Origin: Caulobacter segnis
GTDB lineage: Bacteria; Pseudomonadota; Alphaproteobacteria; Caulobacterales; Caulobacteraceae
DNA: 64,000 nucleotides
NCBI RefSeq assembly: GCF_029543125.1
Contig: NZ_JARQWW010000004.1
Location: 124,001 to 188,000, forward strand
Direction of reading: 5' to 3'
Positions 9,251-17,598 of this stretch are shown one piece after another. Below the pieces are notes generated by a model that did not search any database, had not been told where the DNA came from, and was given only the letters and a program-made list of their open reading frames with translations. Within the stretch, counting starts at the first letter, position 1. Each line of letters opens with the position of its first letter. The position numbers and the translations under genes are program-made.

Positions 9251-9666
9251 CCGAAATCCGCAGCGTCGCCATCGAGCGCGAGTTCACCGCTTCGCCGCAA
9301 AAGCTATGGCGCGCCCTCACCCAGCCGCACCTGATCGCCGAATGGCTGATGCAGAACGACTTCGTTCCGGCCGTCGGTCATCGCTTCAACCTGCGCGGCG
9401 AATGGGGCGGCGTCCTGGACTGCGAGGTGCTGGCCATCGAGCCGGAGCGCACCCTCGCCTACACGTGGAATTATGAGCACGAAGACCCCGCCTTCGACCT
9501 GCGCAGCGTCGTGACCTTCACCCTCACGCCCACCGGCGCCGGCACGCATCTGCGTGTCGAACAGAGCGGCTTCCGCCCCGACCAGAAGCAGGCCTTCGGC
9601 GGAGCCCAGCACGGCTGGCGGAGTTTCTTCGACAAGCTCGAACAGGTCGCCGTCCGCCTGGACTGA
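9247..9666 (+). CDS. SRPBCC/AHSA1-family protein
   Basis: The 139-residue protein has the START-like AHSA1 fold: VAIEREFTASPQKLWRALTQPHLIAEWLM at the N-terminus, a GEWGGVLDCEVLAIEPERTLAYTW core, and a C-terminal helix GGAQHGWRSFFDKLEQV. Members of this group bind small hydrophobic ligands or act as chaperone co-factors, and they are commonly encoded directly after an ArsR regulator, as here. It overlaps arsR by four bases (ATGA) and is followed after 13 bases by a DUF1801 gene. The ligand is unknown. Confidence 0.87.
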   Translation: MTEIRSVAIEREFTASPQKLWRALTQPHLIAEWLMQNDFVPAVGHRFNLRGEWGGVLDCEVLAIEPERTLAYTWNYEHEDPAFDLRSVVTFTLTPTGAGTHLRVEQSGFRPDQKQAFGGAQHGWRSFFDKLEQVAVRLD

Positions 9667-9679
9667 CTAAGGAGACGTC

Positions 9680-10096
9680 ATGACCGACAAGCCCGAACCG
9701 AAGCTGCTGTCCGGCGGCAACCCGCAGATCGCCAAGGGCTACGGCGATGCGCCCGTCCAGGCCTATATCGCCGCCATGCCCGGCTGGAAAAGCGAGGCGG
9801 GCCGCCGCCTCGACGCCCTGATCACCGCGGCCGTCCCGGGCGTGAACAAGGCGGTCAAATGGAACTCGCCCCTCTACGGGATTGAGGGCCAGGGATGGTT
9901 CCTCGGCGTTCACGTCTACGCCAGATACATCAAGGTCGCCTTCTTCAACGGCGCGTCCCTGACCCCCGTCCCGCCGGAGACCTCGAAGCAGGAGCGCGTC
10001 CGCTACCTTCACATCCGAGAGGACGAGCCCCTGGACGAAGCTCAGTTCACCGACTGGGTGAACCAGGCGGCCAAGCTGCCGGGCGAGAAGATGTGA
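9680..10096 (+). CDS. DUF1801 protein, third gene of arsR operon
   Basis: This 138-residue protein is preceded by AAGGAG at good spacing. It has the DUF1801 pattern: VQAYIAAMPGWKSEAGRRLDALITAAVPGVNKAVKWNSPLYG, then GVHVYARYIKVAFFNGASL, then RYLHIREDEPLDEAQFTDWV. It shares fold and motif order with the divergent gene at 8449-8844 but the sequences are clearly different, so the two are distant relatives. A strong hairpin just downstream probably ends the operon. Function is unknown. Confidence 0.82.
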   Translation: MTDKPEPKLLSGGNPQIAKGYGDAPVQAYIAAMPGWKSEAGRRLDALITAAVPGVNKAVKWNSPLYGIEGQGWFLGVHVYARYIKVAFFNGASLTPVPPETSKQERVRYLHIREDEPLDEAQFTDWVNQAAKLPGEKM

Positions 10097-10103
10097 GAAC
10101 CGC

Positions 10104-10126
10104 GTTCAGGGCACTTCGCCCTGAAC
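10104..10126 (+). terminator. Hairpin ending the arsR operon
   Basis: A perfect 9-bp inverted repeat, GTTCAGGGC / GCCCTGAAC with a 5-base loop, starts 8 bases after the DUF1801 stop codon. Only a weak pyrimidine tail follows, so termination may be inefficient or Rho-assisted. Confidence 0.5.
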
Positions 10127-10176
10127 CTTCACCGCGCCGGCTCGTTGATGCGTCTCGTAAGCCGGGAGCGTACCTC

Positions 10177-12435
10177 ATGACCGCATCGTCCATCCGCCGC
10201 GACGTGATCTCGCGTCCGATCTATCACTGGGCCAAGTCGGTCCTGCCTGAGATGTCGGATACCGAGGCTGAGGCGATCGAGGCCGGCGACACCTGGTGGG
10301 ACGCCGAGCTATTCACCGGCGCCCCCGACTGGGACAAGCTGCTCGCCATCCCGCCAGCCGCCCTCACCGCCGAGGAGCGCGCCTTCATCGACGGTCCGGT
10401 GGAGGAGCTGTGCGCCATGCTCGACGACTGGCTGATCACCTGGAAGGACCAGGACCTGCCCAAGGACGTCTGGGACTTCCTCAAGCGCGAACGCTTCTTC
10501 GGCATGATCATCCCGCGCCGCTATGGCGGGCTGGAGTTCTCGCCCTACGCCCATTCCGAAGTGGTGCGCAAAATCTCCACCCGCTCGGTGGCCGCCGCGG
10601 TGACCGTGATGGTCCCCAACTCGCTTGGCCCCGGCGAGCTTCTCATGCAGTTCGGCACTGATGCGCAGCGTAACCGCTGGCTGCCGCGCCTGGCCGACGG
10701 CCGCGACATTCCCGCCTTCGCCCTGACCAGCCCCGAGGCGGGCTCCGACGCCGCCTCCATGACCGACGAGGGCGTGGTCTGCGAGGGAGAGTACCAAGGC
10801 CGCAAGGTCCTGGGCATGCGCCTGAACTGGAACAAGCGCTACATCACCCTTGGCCCCATCTCGACCGTCCTCGGCCTGGCCTTCAAGCTGCGCGATCCGG
10901 ACGGCCTCTTGGGCGGTGAGAAGGACCTCGGCATCACCGTCGCCCTCGTCCCCACCGACACCCCCGGCGTGGTCATCGGCCGCCGGCACCTTCCCTCCAT
11001 GCAGGCCTTCATCAATGGTCCGAACGAGGGTCATGACGTCTTCCTGCCCCTGGACGCCGTGCTCGGCGGGCGGGAGCGGATCGGTCAGGGCTGGATGATG
11101 CTGAACGCGGCCCTGGCGGCCGGGCGCGGCATCTCCCTGCCCTCCCTGTCGGCGGCCGGCGCGGCGCTGGCGGCCCGCACCACGGGCGCCTACGCCCGCG
11201 TGCGCCAGCAGTTCCGCATCCCCATCGGCCAGTTCGAGGGGGTGCAGGAGCGCCTGGCCCGCATCGGCGCCAACGCCTACCTGCTGGACGCCGCCCGCCG
11301 CTTCACCTGCGCCGGCCTGGCGCTGGGCCACCATCCGTCGGTGATCTCGGCGATCATGAAGCATGGCGCGACGGAGCGGATGCGCATCGCCGCCAACGAC
11401 GCCATGGACGTTCACGCCGGCAAGGCGGTGATCGACGGGCCGAACAACTACCTGGGCAACTTCTATCGGGCGGTGCCGGTGGGCATCACGGTGGAGGGCG
11501 CCAACATCCTGACCCGCAGCCTGATCGTCTTCGGCCAGGGCGCCATCCGCGCCCACCCGTACATCCTGGACGAGATGAAGGCCCTGGCGGAGACGGACGT
11601 GAACAAGGGCCTGGCCCAGTTCGACGCGGTGTTCTGGACCCACGTGGTCCACACCCTGCGCACCGCCCGCCGCGCCTTCGTCAGCGCCTGGACCGATGGC
11701 CGCCTGGCCGCCGCGCCCGACAGCGGCCCGGCCCGCCGCTACTACCGCCGCATGGGCCGCTACGCCGCCGCCTTCGCCCTGGCCGCCGACATGGCCCTGC
11801 TGACCATGGGCGGCTCGCTGAAGCGGCGCGAGATGCTGTCGGCCCGCTTCGGCGACATCCTGTCGGAGCTCTATCTGATGAGCGCCGCCCTCAAGCGCTG
11901 GGAGGACGAAGGCCGCCAGATCGCCGACCTGCCCCTGCTCGACTACGTGATGCAGGACGGCTTCCTGACCATCGAGCGTCGCCTGAAGGAGATTCTCGAC
12001 AACTTCCCCAACCGCCCGGCCGCCTGGCTGCTGCGGGTCTTCGTCCTGCCCTTCGGCGTGATCCGCAGCGGCCCCAGCGACCGCACCGTGCGCGCCTGCG
12101 CCCACCTGATCACCGAGCCGTCCGCGACCCGCGACCGCCTGACCGAAGGCGTCTTCACGGCCGAGGGCGCGGTGGCGAAGCTGGAGGCCGCCTTCCACCA
12201 GGTGGTCGACACCCAGCCCATTCACGACCGCCTGCGCGCCATGAAGATCCGCGACTGGCGCGACGCCGCCGAGCAGGGCCTGCTGTCTCCGGGCGAGCGC
12301 GCCCAGCTGCAGGCCGCCGACGAAGCGGTCAGCGCCGTCCTCGCCGTGGACGACTTCTCGCCCGAGGAGCTGAAGCGCGCCGCGCCGCCGCAACCCCTTG
12401 CCGCAAAACGCCCCGCGATGCAGCCGGCGGAGTAG
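10177..12435 (+). CDS. fadE: Acyl-CoA dehydrogenase FadE
   Basis: The 752-residue protein catalyses the first, FAD-dependent step of fatty-acid beta-oxidation. It contains the acyl-CoA dehydrogenase core (KRERFFGMIIPRRYGGLEFSPYAHS, ALTSPEAGSDA, RQQFRIPIGQFEGVQERLARI) followed by the long C-terminal extension (DUF1974) typical of FadE. It is shorter than E. coli FadE (about 814) because the N-terminal membrane segments are absent; the start MTASSIRRDVISRPIYHW leads straight into the catalytic part. The upstream frame is also open, but it continues into the DUF1801 gene. Within the same window a glyoxylate shunt would allow growth on the acetyl-CoA formed. Confidence 0.9.
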   Translation: MTASSIRRDVISRPIYHWAKSVLPEMSDTEAEAIEAGDTWWDAELFTGAPDWDKLLAIPPAALTAEERAFIDGPVEELCAMLDDWLITWKDQDLPKDVWDFLKRERFFGMIIPRRYGGLEFSPYAHSEVVRKISTRSVAAAVTVMVPNSLGPGELLMQFGTDAQRNRWLPRLADGRDIPAFALTSPEAGSDAASMTDEGVVCEGEYQGRKVLGMRLNWNKRYITLGPISTVLGLAFKLRDPDGLLGGEKDLGITVALVPTDTPGVVIGRRHLPSMQAFINGPNEGHDVFLPLDAVLGGRERIGQGWMMLNAALAAGRGISLPSLSAAGAALAARTTGAYARVRQQFRIPIGQFEGVQERLARIGANAYLLDAARRFTCAGLALGHHPSVISAIMKHGATERMRIAANDAMDVHAGKAVIDGPNNYLGNFYRAVPVGITVEGANILTRSLIVFGQGAIRAHPYILDEMKALAETDVNKGLAQFDAVFWTHVVHTLRTARRAFVSAWTDGRLAAAPDSGPARRYYRRMGRYAAAFALAADMALLTMGGSLKRREMLSARFGDILSELYLMSAALKRWEDEGRQIADLPLLDYVMQDGFLTIERRLKEILDNFPNRPAAWLLRVFVLPFGVIRSGPSDRTVRACAHLITEPSATRDRLTEGVFTAEGAVAKLEAAFHQVVDTQPIHDRLRAMKIRDWRDAAEQGLLSPGERAQLQAADEAVSAVLAVDDFSPEELKRAAPPQPLAAKRPAMQPAE

Positions 12436-12505
12436 CCGCCCCCTTGCGAAGCTGCGCTTGCGAACCATCTAGGAGATCACAGCCCACGCAGAGGAGACGA
12501 CGACC

Positions 12506-12721
12506 ATGAGCGCCATCGAATGCACCCTGCGCAAGCTTGAAGCCCGCACGGACGCCCTGGTCGCCGGCTCCCTGGAGCGTGACCGCATCAACGCCGAAAT
12601 CGCCTCCCTACGCGGCTCGCTGCAGGACGACCACAGCCTGGCCGAACGGGTGATGGCGTTCCGCCGCCACACCCATCGCCACCGCACCGTGCGCCAGGGC
12701 GCCCGGCGTCAGGACGCTTAA
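12506..12721 (+). CDS. Small hypothetical protein
   Basis: A 71-residue protein with GAGGAG eight bases before the ATG, which argues for real translation. It looks like a helical, charged cytoplasmic protein: an N-terminal helix IECTLRKLEARTDALV, a second helix DRINAEIASLRGSL, and a basic histidine/arginine-rich tail (RRHTHRHRTVRQGARRQD). No signal peptide or membrane segment is visible. It follows fadE by 70 bases and could be co-transcribed with it. No family is recognised. Confidence 0.55.
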   Translation: MSAIECTLRKLEARTDALVAGSLERDRINAEIASLRGSLQDDHSLAERVMAFRRHTHRHRTVRQGARRQDA

Positions 12722-12846
12722 GGCCCCTTCGCCGGCGTTATCCCCGGTTTCCGGAACAACCTGAGCTTTAAAGACGTTCGGAACCTGCATAGGTATGGCA
12801 GGCTTGCGCGGGTTGCTCCGCAAGGGCTGCTAGAGTTCTGGGGCTG

Positions 12847-13959
12847 ATGGAAACCAACGCCGACTTCCACGTCGAAACGACTGAGCGGGGCGCGACCGCC
12901 GTGCTGACGGGCGACTGGACGGCGACCACGCTGGAGGACGCCCCCGCGCGCCTGGCCGACGCGGTGTCCGGCAACGACGCCGCCGTCTTCGACCTGCGCC
13001 AGATCGGCCGCTTCGACACCGCCGGCGCCTATGCCGTCATCCGCGCCGGTTGCGACGTGGAGAAGAAGAAGATCACCGCCCGGCCGGAGACGCAGCGCCT
13101 GCTGCATCTGGTGGACAACGCGGTGAAGGCCGAGCCGACGCCGGTCTCCAAGCGGCGCGGCACCACCGATCTCGTGGAGCGCCTGGGGCGCGGGGTGTTC
13201 AACCTCGGCCACGAGTTCTGGGAGACTATGGGCTTCATCGGCCACCTGATGATGGCCATCGTCCGCAGCTTCGCCAATCCGAAGCGCATCCGCTGGGCGG
13301 CCATCGTCTCCATGGCCGAGCGCGCGGGGCTGGACGCCATCCCCATCGTCGCCACCACCACCTTCTTCATCGGCGCCGTCGTGGGCCTGCTGGGCGCCAA
13401 CATGCTGACCCAGTTCGGGGCCCAGGTGTTCGCGGTCGAGCTGATCGGCATCGCCGTCCTGCGCGAATTCAACATCATCATCACCGCCGTCCTGCTGGCC
13501 GGCCGCTCCGCCTCGGCCTTCGCCGCCGAGATCGGCTCCATGAAGATGCAGCAGGAGATCGACGCCATGCAGGTGCTGGGCGTCGACCCGTTCGAGGCCC
13601 TGGTCCTGCCGCGCTTCCTGGCCCTGCTGATCATGATCCCGCTGCTGACCTTCGTGGCGACGCTGGCGGGTCTGGCCGGCGGCGTGCTGGTGACCTGGAG
13701 CGTGCTCGACCTGTCGCCCGGCTTCTTCTTCCAGCGCATCGTCGACAATGTCGGCGCCACCCACTTCTGGGTCGGCATGTCCAAGGCCCCGGTCATGGCC
13801 GCAGTCATCGCCTGCATCGGCTGCCGCCAGGGGCTGGAGGTCGGCAACGACGTCGAAAGCCTCGGCCGCCGGGTCACCGCCGCCGTGGTCCACGCCATCT
13901 TCTCGATCATCCTGATCGACGCGATCTTCGCGCTTATCTACATGGAGCTCGCCATATGA
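12847..13959 (+). CDS. mlaE: MlaE-type ABC permease with N-terminal STAS domain
   Basis: This 370-residue protein is a fusion. Residues about 1-95 resemble a STAS/MlaB domain (VLTGDWTATTLEDAPARL, VFDLRQIGRFDTAGAYAVI). The remainder is a MlaE permease with five or six membrane helices and the conserved motif ELIGIAVLREFNIIITAVLLAGRSASAFAAEIGSM split across helices. In E. coli the STAS protein MlaB is separate; fused forms are common in Alphaproteobacteria. The gene overlaps the ATPase gene by ATGA and heads an mlaE-F-D-lipoprotein operon. The complex moves phospholipids between outer and inner membrane. Confidence 0.92.
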   Translation: METNADFHVETTERGATAVLTGDWTATTLEDAPARLADAVSGNDAAVFDLRQIGRFDTAGAYAVIRAGCDVEKKKITARPETQRLLHLVDNAVKAEPTPVSKRRGTTDLVERLGRGVFNLGHEFWETMGFIGHLMMAIVRSFANPKRIRWAAIVSMAERAGLDAIPIVATTTFFIGAVVGLLGANMLTQFGAQVFAVELIGIAVLREFNIIITAVLLAGRSASAFAAEIGSMKMQQEIDAMQVLGVDPFEALVLPRFLALLIMIPLLTFVATLAGLAGGVLVTWSVLDLSPGFFFQRIVDNVGATHFWVGMSKAPVMAAVIACIGCRQGLEVGNDVESLGRRVTAAVVHAIFSIILIDAIFALIYMELAI

Positions 13960-14771
13960 GCTCGGCCGAGGATCATCTGAGCGACGACGAGCTGCTCGAC
14001 GACAAGGCGCCCCCGGTCCAGATCAAGGGCCTGGTCTCGCGCTTCGGCGACAACGTGGTCCACGAGAACCTCGACCTCACCGTGCGGCGGGGCGAGGTGC
14101 TGGGCGTCGTCGGCGGCTCCGGCGCGGGCAAGTCGGTCCTGCTCAACACCATCATCGGCCTCAAGCAGCCCGACGGCGGCACGGTCCAGTTGTTCGGCCA
14201 GGACAGCCAGCGCGCCTCCCGCCGCCGGTGGAGCGCCATCGAGCGCAAGTGGGGCGTGCTCTTCCAGCAGGGCGCCCTGTTCTCGAACCTGACGGTGCGC
14301 GAGAACGTCGCCGCTCCGCTCTACGAGCACACCGATCTGCCGAAGGCCGAGATCGAGCAGCTGGCCGACCTGAAGATCGCCCTGGCCGGCCTGCCCGCCC
14401 GCGCCGGCGCCCTGAAGCCCGCCGAGCTGTCCGGCGGCATGCGCAAGCGCGCCGGCCTCGCCCGCGCCCTGGCCATGGACCCCGAGCTGCTGTTCCTGGA
14501 CGAGCCCACGGCCGGCCTCGACCCCATCGGCGCGGCGGCCTTCGACGACCTCATCAAGGACCTGTCCGACAGCCTCGACCTGACGGTGTTCATGATCACC
14601 CACGATCTGGACACCCTCTACGCCATCACCGACCGCGTGGCCGTGATCGCCGACAAGAAGGTCGTGGCGACGGCGCCGATTTCCAAACTTGAGCGTTCCG
14701 ACCATCCGTGGATCCAGGAGTACTTCCTGGGCAAACGCGGACGGGCGGCGCAATCCGCCGCAACGGCGTAG
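13956..14771 (+). CDS. mlaF: MlaF-type ABC transporter ATP-binding protein
   Basis: The 271-residue ATPase partners the preceding permease. It has Walker A (GGSGAGKS), Q-loop (FQQGALF), the signature LSGGMRKRAGLARAL, Walker B (LLFLDEPTAGLDP) and the H-loop in MITHDLDTLY. The LSGGM form of the signature is characteristic of Mla/Ttg2/TGD importers. The start overlaps the mlaE stop as ATGA, implying coupling. Its C-terminus carries a short positively charged tail (GKRGRAAQSAATA). Confidence 0.93.
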   Translation: MSSAEDHLSDDELLDDKAPPVQIKGLVSRFGDNVVHENLDLTVRRGEVLGVVGGSGAGKSVLLNTIIGLKQPDGGTVQLFGQDSQRASRRRWSAIERKWGVLFQQGALFSNLTVRENVAAPLYEHTDLPKAEIEQLADLKIALAGLPARAGALKPAELSGGMRKRAGLARALAMDPELLFLDEPTAGLDPIGAAAFDDLIKDLSDSLDLTVFMITHDLDTLYAITDRVAVIADKKVVATAPISKLERSDHPWIQEYFLGKRGRAAQSAATA

Positions 14772-14781
14772 AGGAAGACCC

Positions 14782-15720
14782 ATGGAGAGAAACGCCAACT
14801 ACGGCCTTGTGGGGATCATCTCCCTGGCCCTGTTCGTGGGCCTGGTGGTCTTCGTCGTCTGGCTGGCGCGGCTGCAGTTCAACCGCGAGTACGACCAGTA
14901 CGACATCCTGTTCATCGGCCCCGTGCGCGGCCTGTCCGAGGGCGGCGAGGTCCACTTCAACGGCATCAAGGTCGGCGAGGTCACCCAGATTGGCCTGGAC
15001 AAGCGCGACCCCAACCGCGTCATCGCCCGCGCCCGCGTCACCTCCGACGTGCCGATCCGCACCGACAGCTACGCCACGCTGGAGCCGCAGGGCATCACCG
15101 GCGTGAACTACGTCCAGATCACCGCCGGCCAGCCGACCAATCCGCTGCTCAAGGACACCGTGCCCGACAACCAGATCCCGGTCCTGCGCACCCAGCGCAG
15201 CGCCCTGTCGGATCTGCTGGAGGGCGGCGGCACCGTCCTGACCCGCACCATCGAGGCCCTGGACCGGGTCAACCGCGTCCTGTCCGACGACAACATCAAG
15301 ACCTTCAGCGCCAGCCTCGACGACGTCCAGGCCGTGACCGCCGAGCTGCGCGAGCGCAAGGCGATCATCGCCGACGCGCAAAAGGCCCTGCAGTCCATCG
15401 ACGCCTCGCTGCAGTCGGCCCAGAAGCTGATCGAGAACACCAACAGCCTGGTGGACACCGACGGCCGCAAGACCCTGCAGGAGCTCAGCAGCGCCGCCAA
15501 CGAGATCTCGGCCGCCGCCAAGGACGTCCGCGTCATGGTCAATCAGCTGAAGGAGCCCACCGGCGAGTTCGCCCGCCAGGGCTTGCCCCAGCTCACCGGC
15601 GCCATCGTCAGCCTGCAGGAGGCCGCCGAGTCCCTCGACCGCCTGGTGGGCCGGGTGGAGCAGAACCCGCGCGCCCTCATCAGCAAGTCGCCCGCCAAGG
15701 AAGTGGAGATCAAGCCGTGA
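14782..15720 (+). CDS. mlaD: MlaD-type MCE-domain substrate-binding protein
   Basis: The 312-residue protein has an N-terminal membrane anchor (about residues 8-28), an MCE domain (VRGLSEGGEVHFNGIKVGEVTQI, then TDSYATLEPQGITGVNYVQI) and a long C-terminal helical region with probable coiled coil (QALQSIDASLQSAQKLIEN). ATG at 14782 follows GAGGAAGACC. MCE proteins form hexameric rings that pass lipids to the MlaE permease. The C-terminal part is longer than in E. coli MlaD and more like PqiB/YebT-neighbour or Rv-type MCE proteins. The gene overlaps the following lipoprotein gene. Confidence 0.92.
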   Translation: MERNANYGLVGIISLALFVGLVVFVVWLARLQFNREYDQYDILFIGPVRGLSEGGEVHFNGIKVGEVTQIGLDKRDPNRVIARARVTSDVPIRTDSYATLEPQGITGVNYVQITAGQPTNPLLKDTVPDNQIPVLRTQRSALSDLLEGGGTVLTRTIEALDRVNRVLSDDNIKTFSASLDDVQAVTAELRERKAIIADAQKALQSIDASLQSAQKLIENTNSLVDTDGRKTLQELSSAANEISAAAKDVRVMVNQLKEPTGEFARQGLPQLTGAIVSLQEAAESLDRLVGRVEQNPRALISKSPAKEVEIKP

Positions 15721-16370
15721 CCCGCAACACCACCTCCCGCGCCCTGAAGGCCCTGGCGGTGACGGCCGCCCTCGCCCTGCCCCTCGGCCTTGGCGGTTGC
15801 ATCTCGCTGTTTCCGAAATCGGACCCGGCCCAGATGTACCGCTTCGGCGACGTGCCGGCGGCGGACGCGCCGGCCGGCAATGTGGGCGACACCATCGGCG
15901 TGCTGAAGCCGCCCAGCGCCTTCACCAAGCCGGCGGCCGGCGACCAGTTGCTGACCATCTCCCCCGGCGGCGAGGCGGCCTATATCGCCGAGGCCCGCTG
16001 GATCGCCCCCGCCGTGGTCCTGTGGGATGAAGCGGTGCAAAAGGCCTTCGACGCCAACACCGGCGCCGCCCGCCTGATCGCCCGGGGCGAACGCCAGTCC
16101 GCCGACATGGCCATCCGCCTGGACGTGCGCACCTTCGAAGCCCGCTACGACCAGGGCAAGGACGCCCCGCCGAACGTCACCGTCTCGGTCCGCGCCGTCC
16201 TGCTGAAGACGTCCGACCGCACCCTCCTCGACGACCGCATGTTCACGGCCAGCGTCCGCGCGTCCGACAACCGCCAGGGCCCGATCGTGGCCGCCTACGA
16301 CCAGGCGACCGGCAAGGTGCTGGGCGAGATCGTCGGCTGGACGAACGAGATGGGGAAGCGGGCGAAGTAA
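15717..16370 (+). CDS. ABC-type transport auxiliary lipoprotein
   Basis: This 217-residue protein has a lipoprotein signal (residues about 9-27, lipobox LGGC) and matches the ABC_trans_aux/PqiC-like family: FPKSDPAQMYRFGD early, YIAEARWIAPAVVLWDEAVQKAF in the middle, and VAAYDQATGKVLGEIVGW at the end. It would be anchored in the outer membrane facing the periplasm and could be the docking partner for the MCE ring. Its start overlaps the mlaD stop by four bases, so it belongs to the mla operon. Confidence 0.87.
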   Translation: MTRNTTSRALKALAVTAALALPLGLGGCISLFPKSDPAQMYRFGDVPAADAPAGNVGDTIGVLKPPSAFTKPAAGDQLLTISPGGEAAYIAEARWIAPAVVLWDEAVQKAFDANTGAARLIARGERQSADMAIRLDVRTFEARYDQGKDAPPNVTVSVRAVLLKTSDRTLLDDRMFTASVRASDNRQGPIVAAYDQATGKVLGEIVGWTNEMGKRAK

Positions 16371-16401
16371 GAGGCGCTCCCCTTTCAACAGCGTTTTGAG
16401 A

Positions 16402-16782
16402 TCACACCGCCAGGATCGGTCCCGGATAGCCGGCGATCGTCCGGTCCGCCGTCACCAGCGTGACCCCTTCGACAATCGCCTGGGCGATCAAAATCCGGTC
16501 GAAGGGATCGCGGTGAAGATCGGGCAGCGACGATACCGCCGCCGCGTGGGCTCCGGTGATCGCCAGCTCCTCGTACTCGTTGTCGAGGAGCTCGCGTCGG
16601 AAAACGCTGGCGTCGAGATTGAAGTCAGCACGGCCCAGACCGGATTTTATTCCGATCTCCCAGATGCTCGCGGCGCTGAACATCAGGGTATCGGCGGTCT
16701 CAAGCCGGTGTAAGGCAGCCTCCGACAATCCCTGCCCCGCGGCGGCCCATAAAAGAAGGTGAGTGTCGACGAGCAGTTTCAT
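16402..16782 (-). CDS. vapC: VapC-type PIN-domain toxin
   Basis: The 126-residue protein is a PIN-domain endoribonuclease. The expected acidic residues are visible: D6 in LLVDTHLLLW, E in SAASIWEIGIK, D in HRDPFDRILIAQA and D in TLVTADRTI. Such toxins cleave tRNA or rRNA and are held inactive by the partner antitoxin. It overlaps the antitoxin gene upstream by ATGA. No truncation or loss of catalytic residues is seen, so the module looks functional. Confidence 0.92.
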   Translation of the reverse strand: MKLLVDTHLLLWAAAGQGLSEAALHRLETADTLMFSAASIWEIGIKSGLGRADFNLDASVFRRELLDNEYEELAITGAHAAAVSSLPDLHRDPFDRILIAQAIVEGVTLVTADRTIAGYPGPILAV

Positions 16783-17024
16783 CGGCCACCATCGAAAAGC
16801 GCTTCGATGTCGTCACGCCCCATCGCGTCGAAATCGTCCGGCACGTTGATGCGTCCCGCCATGAAGCCGATGCGCGACTTCGGCTTATCGGCCAGGACCA
16901 ACGGTACAACCTTCACCAATGGCTTGCCGGCCTTGGCGATGACAAACGGTTCGCCTTGCGAGACCGTGCGCTCGACCAGCTTCGACAGATTGGTCTTGGC
17001 GTCATGGATATTGACGGTCCGCAC
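16779..17024 (-). CDS. vapB: Phd/YefM-family antitoxin
   Basis: The 81-residue protein starts with MRTVNIHDAKTNLSKLVERT and contains GEPFVIAKAGKPLVKVVPL, the DNA-binding Phd/YefM fold. The C-terminal part (FDAMGRDDIEALFDGGR) would wrap the toxin. It precedes vapC and overlaps it by four bases. Autoregulation is likely because an imperfect palindrome lies just upstream (17041-17065). Strictly it is a Phd-type antitoxin paired with a PIN toxin, so the vapB symbol reflects the pairing. Confidence 0.9.
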   Translation of the reverse strand: MRTVNIHDAKTNLSKLVERTVSQGEPFVIAKAGKPLVKVVPLVLADKPKSRIGFMAGRINVPDDFDAMGRDDIEALFDGGR

Positions 17025-17040
17025 GTTTCACCCCGAAGTC

Positions 17041-17065
17041 AGACTTAGTTCATTTAACTTAGTCT
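17041..17065 (-). promoter_or_regulatory. Putative operator of the toxin-antitoxin operon
   Basis: AGACTTAGTT and AACTTAGTCT form a 25-bp near-palindrome around a 5-base centre, with one mismatch in ten pairs. It ends 17 bases upstream of the antitoxin start, where an autorepressor would block transcription. Confidence 0.5.
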
Positions 17066-17171
17066 AGTTCGTAGTGGACCCGATGTCGAGGAATTGCGGA
17101 GAACCTCGACGCGATGTCGGCTTCCCCAATCGCCGTTCGTCGTTCCATCATCGAGAGCGAGGAGAACGACA

Positions 17172-17540
17172 ATGCGGGTGATGGTGCTGGTGAAGGCCAC
17201 ACAGGAGAGCGAGAAGGGCTTCGTCCCCTCGCCCGAGTCCGACGCCATGATGGCGGCCATGGGCGAGTTCAACGACCAACTGACCGACGCCGGGATCCTC
17301 GTCCTGGCCGATGGGCTCAAACCCTCCTCGGCAGGCAAGCGGATCGCATTCGACGGGCCGGGGCGGACGGTGATCGGCGGCCCCTTCCCTCACGCCAACG
17401 AGCTGGTGGCCGGCTTCTGGATCTGGGAGGTCAAGGACATGGACGAGGCGGTGGCCTGGGCGAGGCGCTGTCCCAACCCGATGCCCGGCCCCAGCGAGCT
17501 TGAGATCCGCCCCTTCTACGAGCCCGAGGACTGGGCCTGA
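17172..17540 (+). CDS. YciI/DGPF-family protein
   Basis: The 122-residue protein fits the YCII-related (DGPF) family: MRVMVLVKATQ at the start, EFNDQLTDAGILVLADGLKPSSAG in the middle, IAFDGPGRTVIGGPF (the DGP motif), and ANELVAGFWIWEVKDMDEAVAWARRCP at the end. ATG at 17172 was chosen over upstream in-frame starts because GAGGAGAACGAC gives a fitting ribosome binding site and family members start here. These ferredoxin-like proteins are often encoded with sigma factors, which is not the case here. Function is uncertain. Confidence 0.85.
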   Translation: MRVMVLVKATQESEKGFVPSPESDAMMAAMGEFNDQLTDAGILVLADGLKPSSAGKRIAFDGPGRTVIGGPFPHANELVAGFWIWEVKDMDEAVAWARRCPNPMPGPSELEIRPFYEPEDWA

Positions 17541-17549
17541 ACGAAAACC

Positions 17550-17573
17550 GCCCCGCGCCTTTCGGTGCGGGGC
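17550..17573 (-). terminator. Rho-independent-like terminator of the receptor remnant
   Basis: GCCCCGC and GCGGGGC arms (extended by three inner pairs) form a stem with a 4-base loop. Reading on the minus strand, the stem is followed by GGTTTTCGT, a short U-rich tail. It probably was the terminator of the once-intact receptor gene at 17599, and may now also serve the convergent yciI-like gene. Confidence 0.5.
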
Positions 17574-17598
17574 CGCCTTCCAGATTGCCAGAGCGCGA

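Noticed and set aside
10309..12468. A 719-codon minus-strand frame opposite fadE
   Set aside because: Antisense shadow; no ribosome binding site or recognisable domain, and fadE is conserved end to end.
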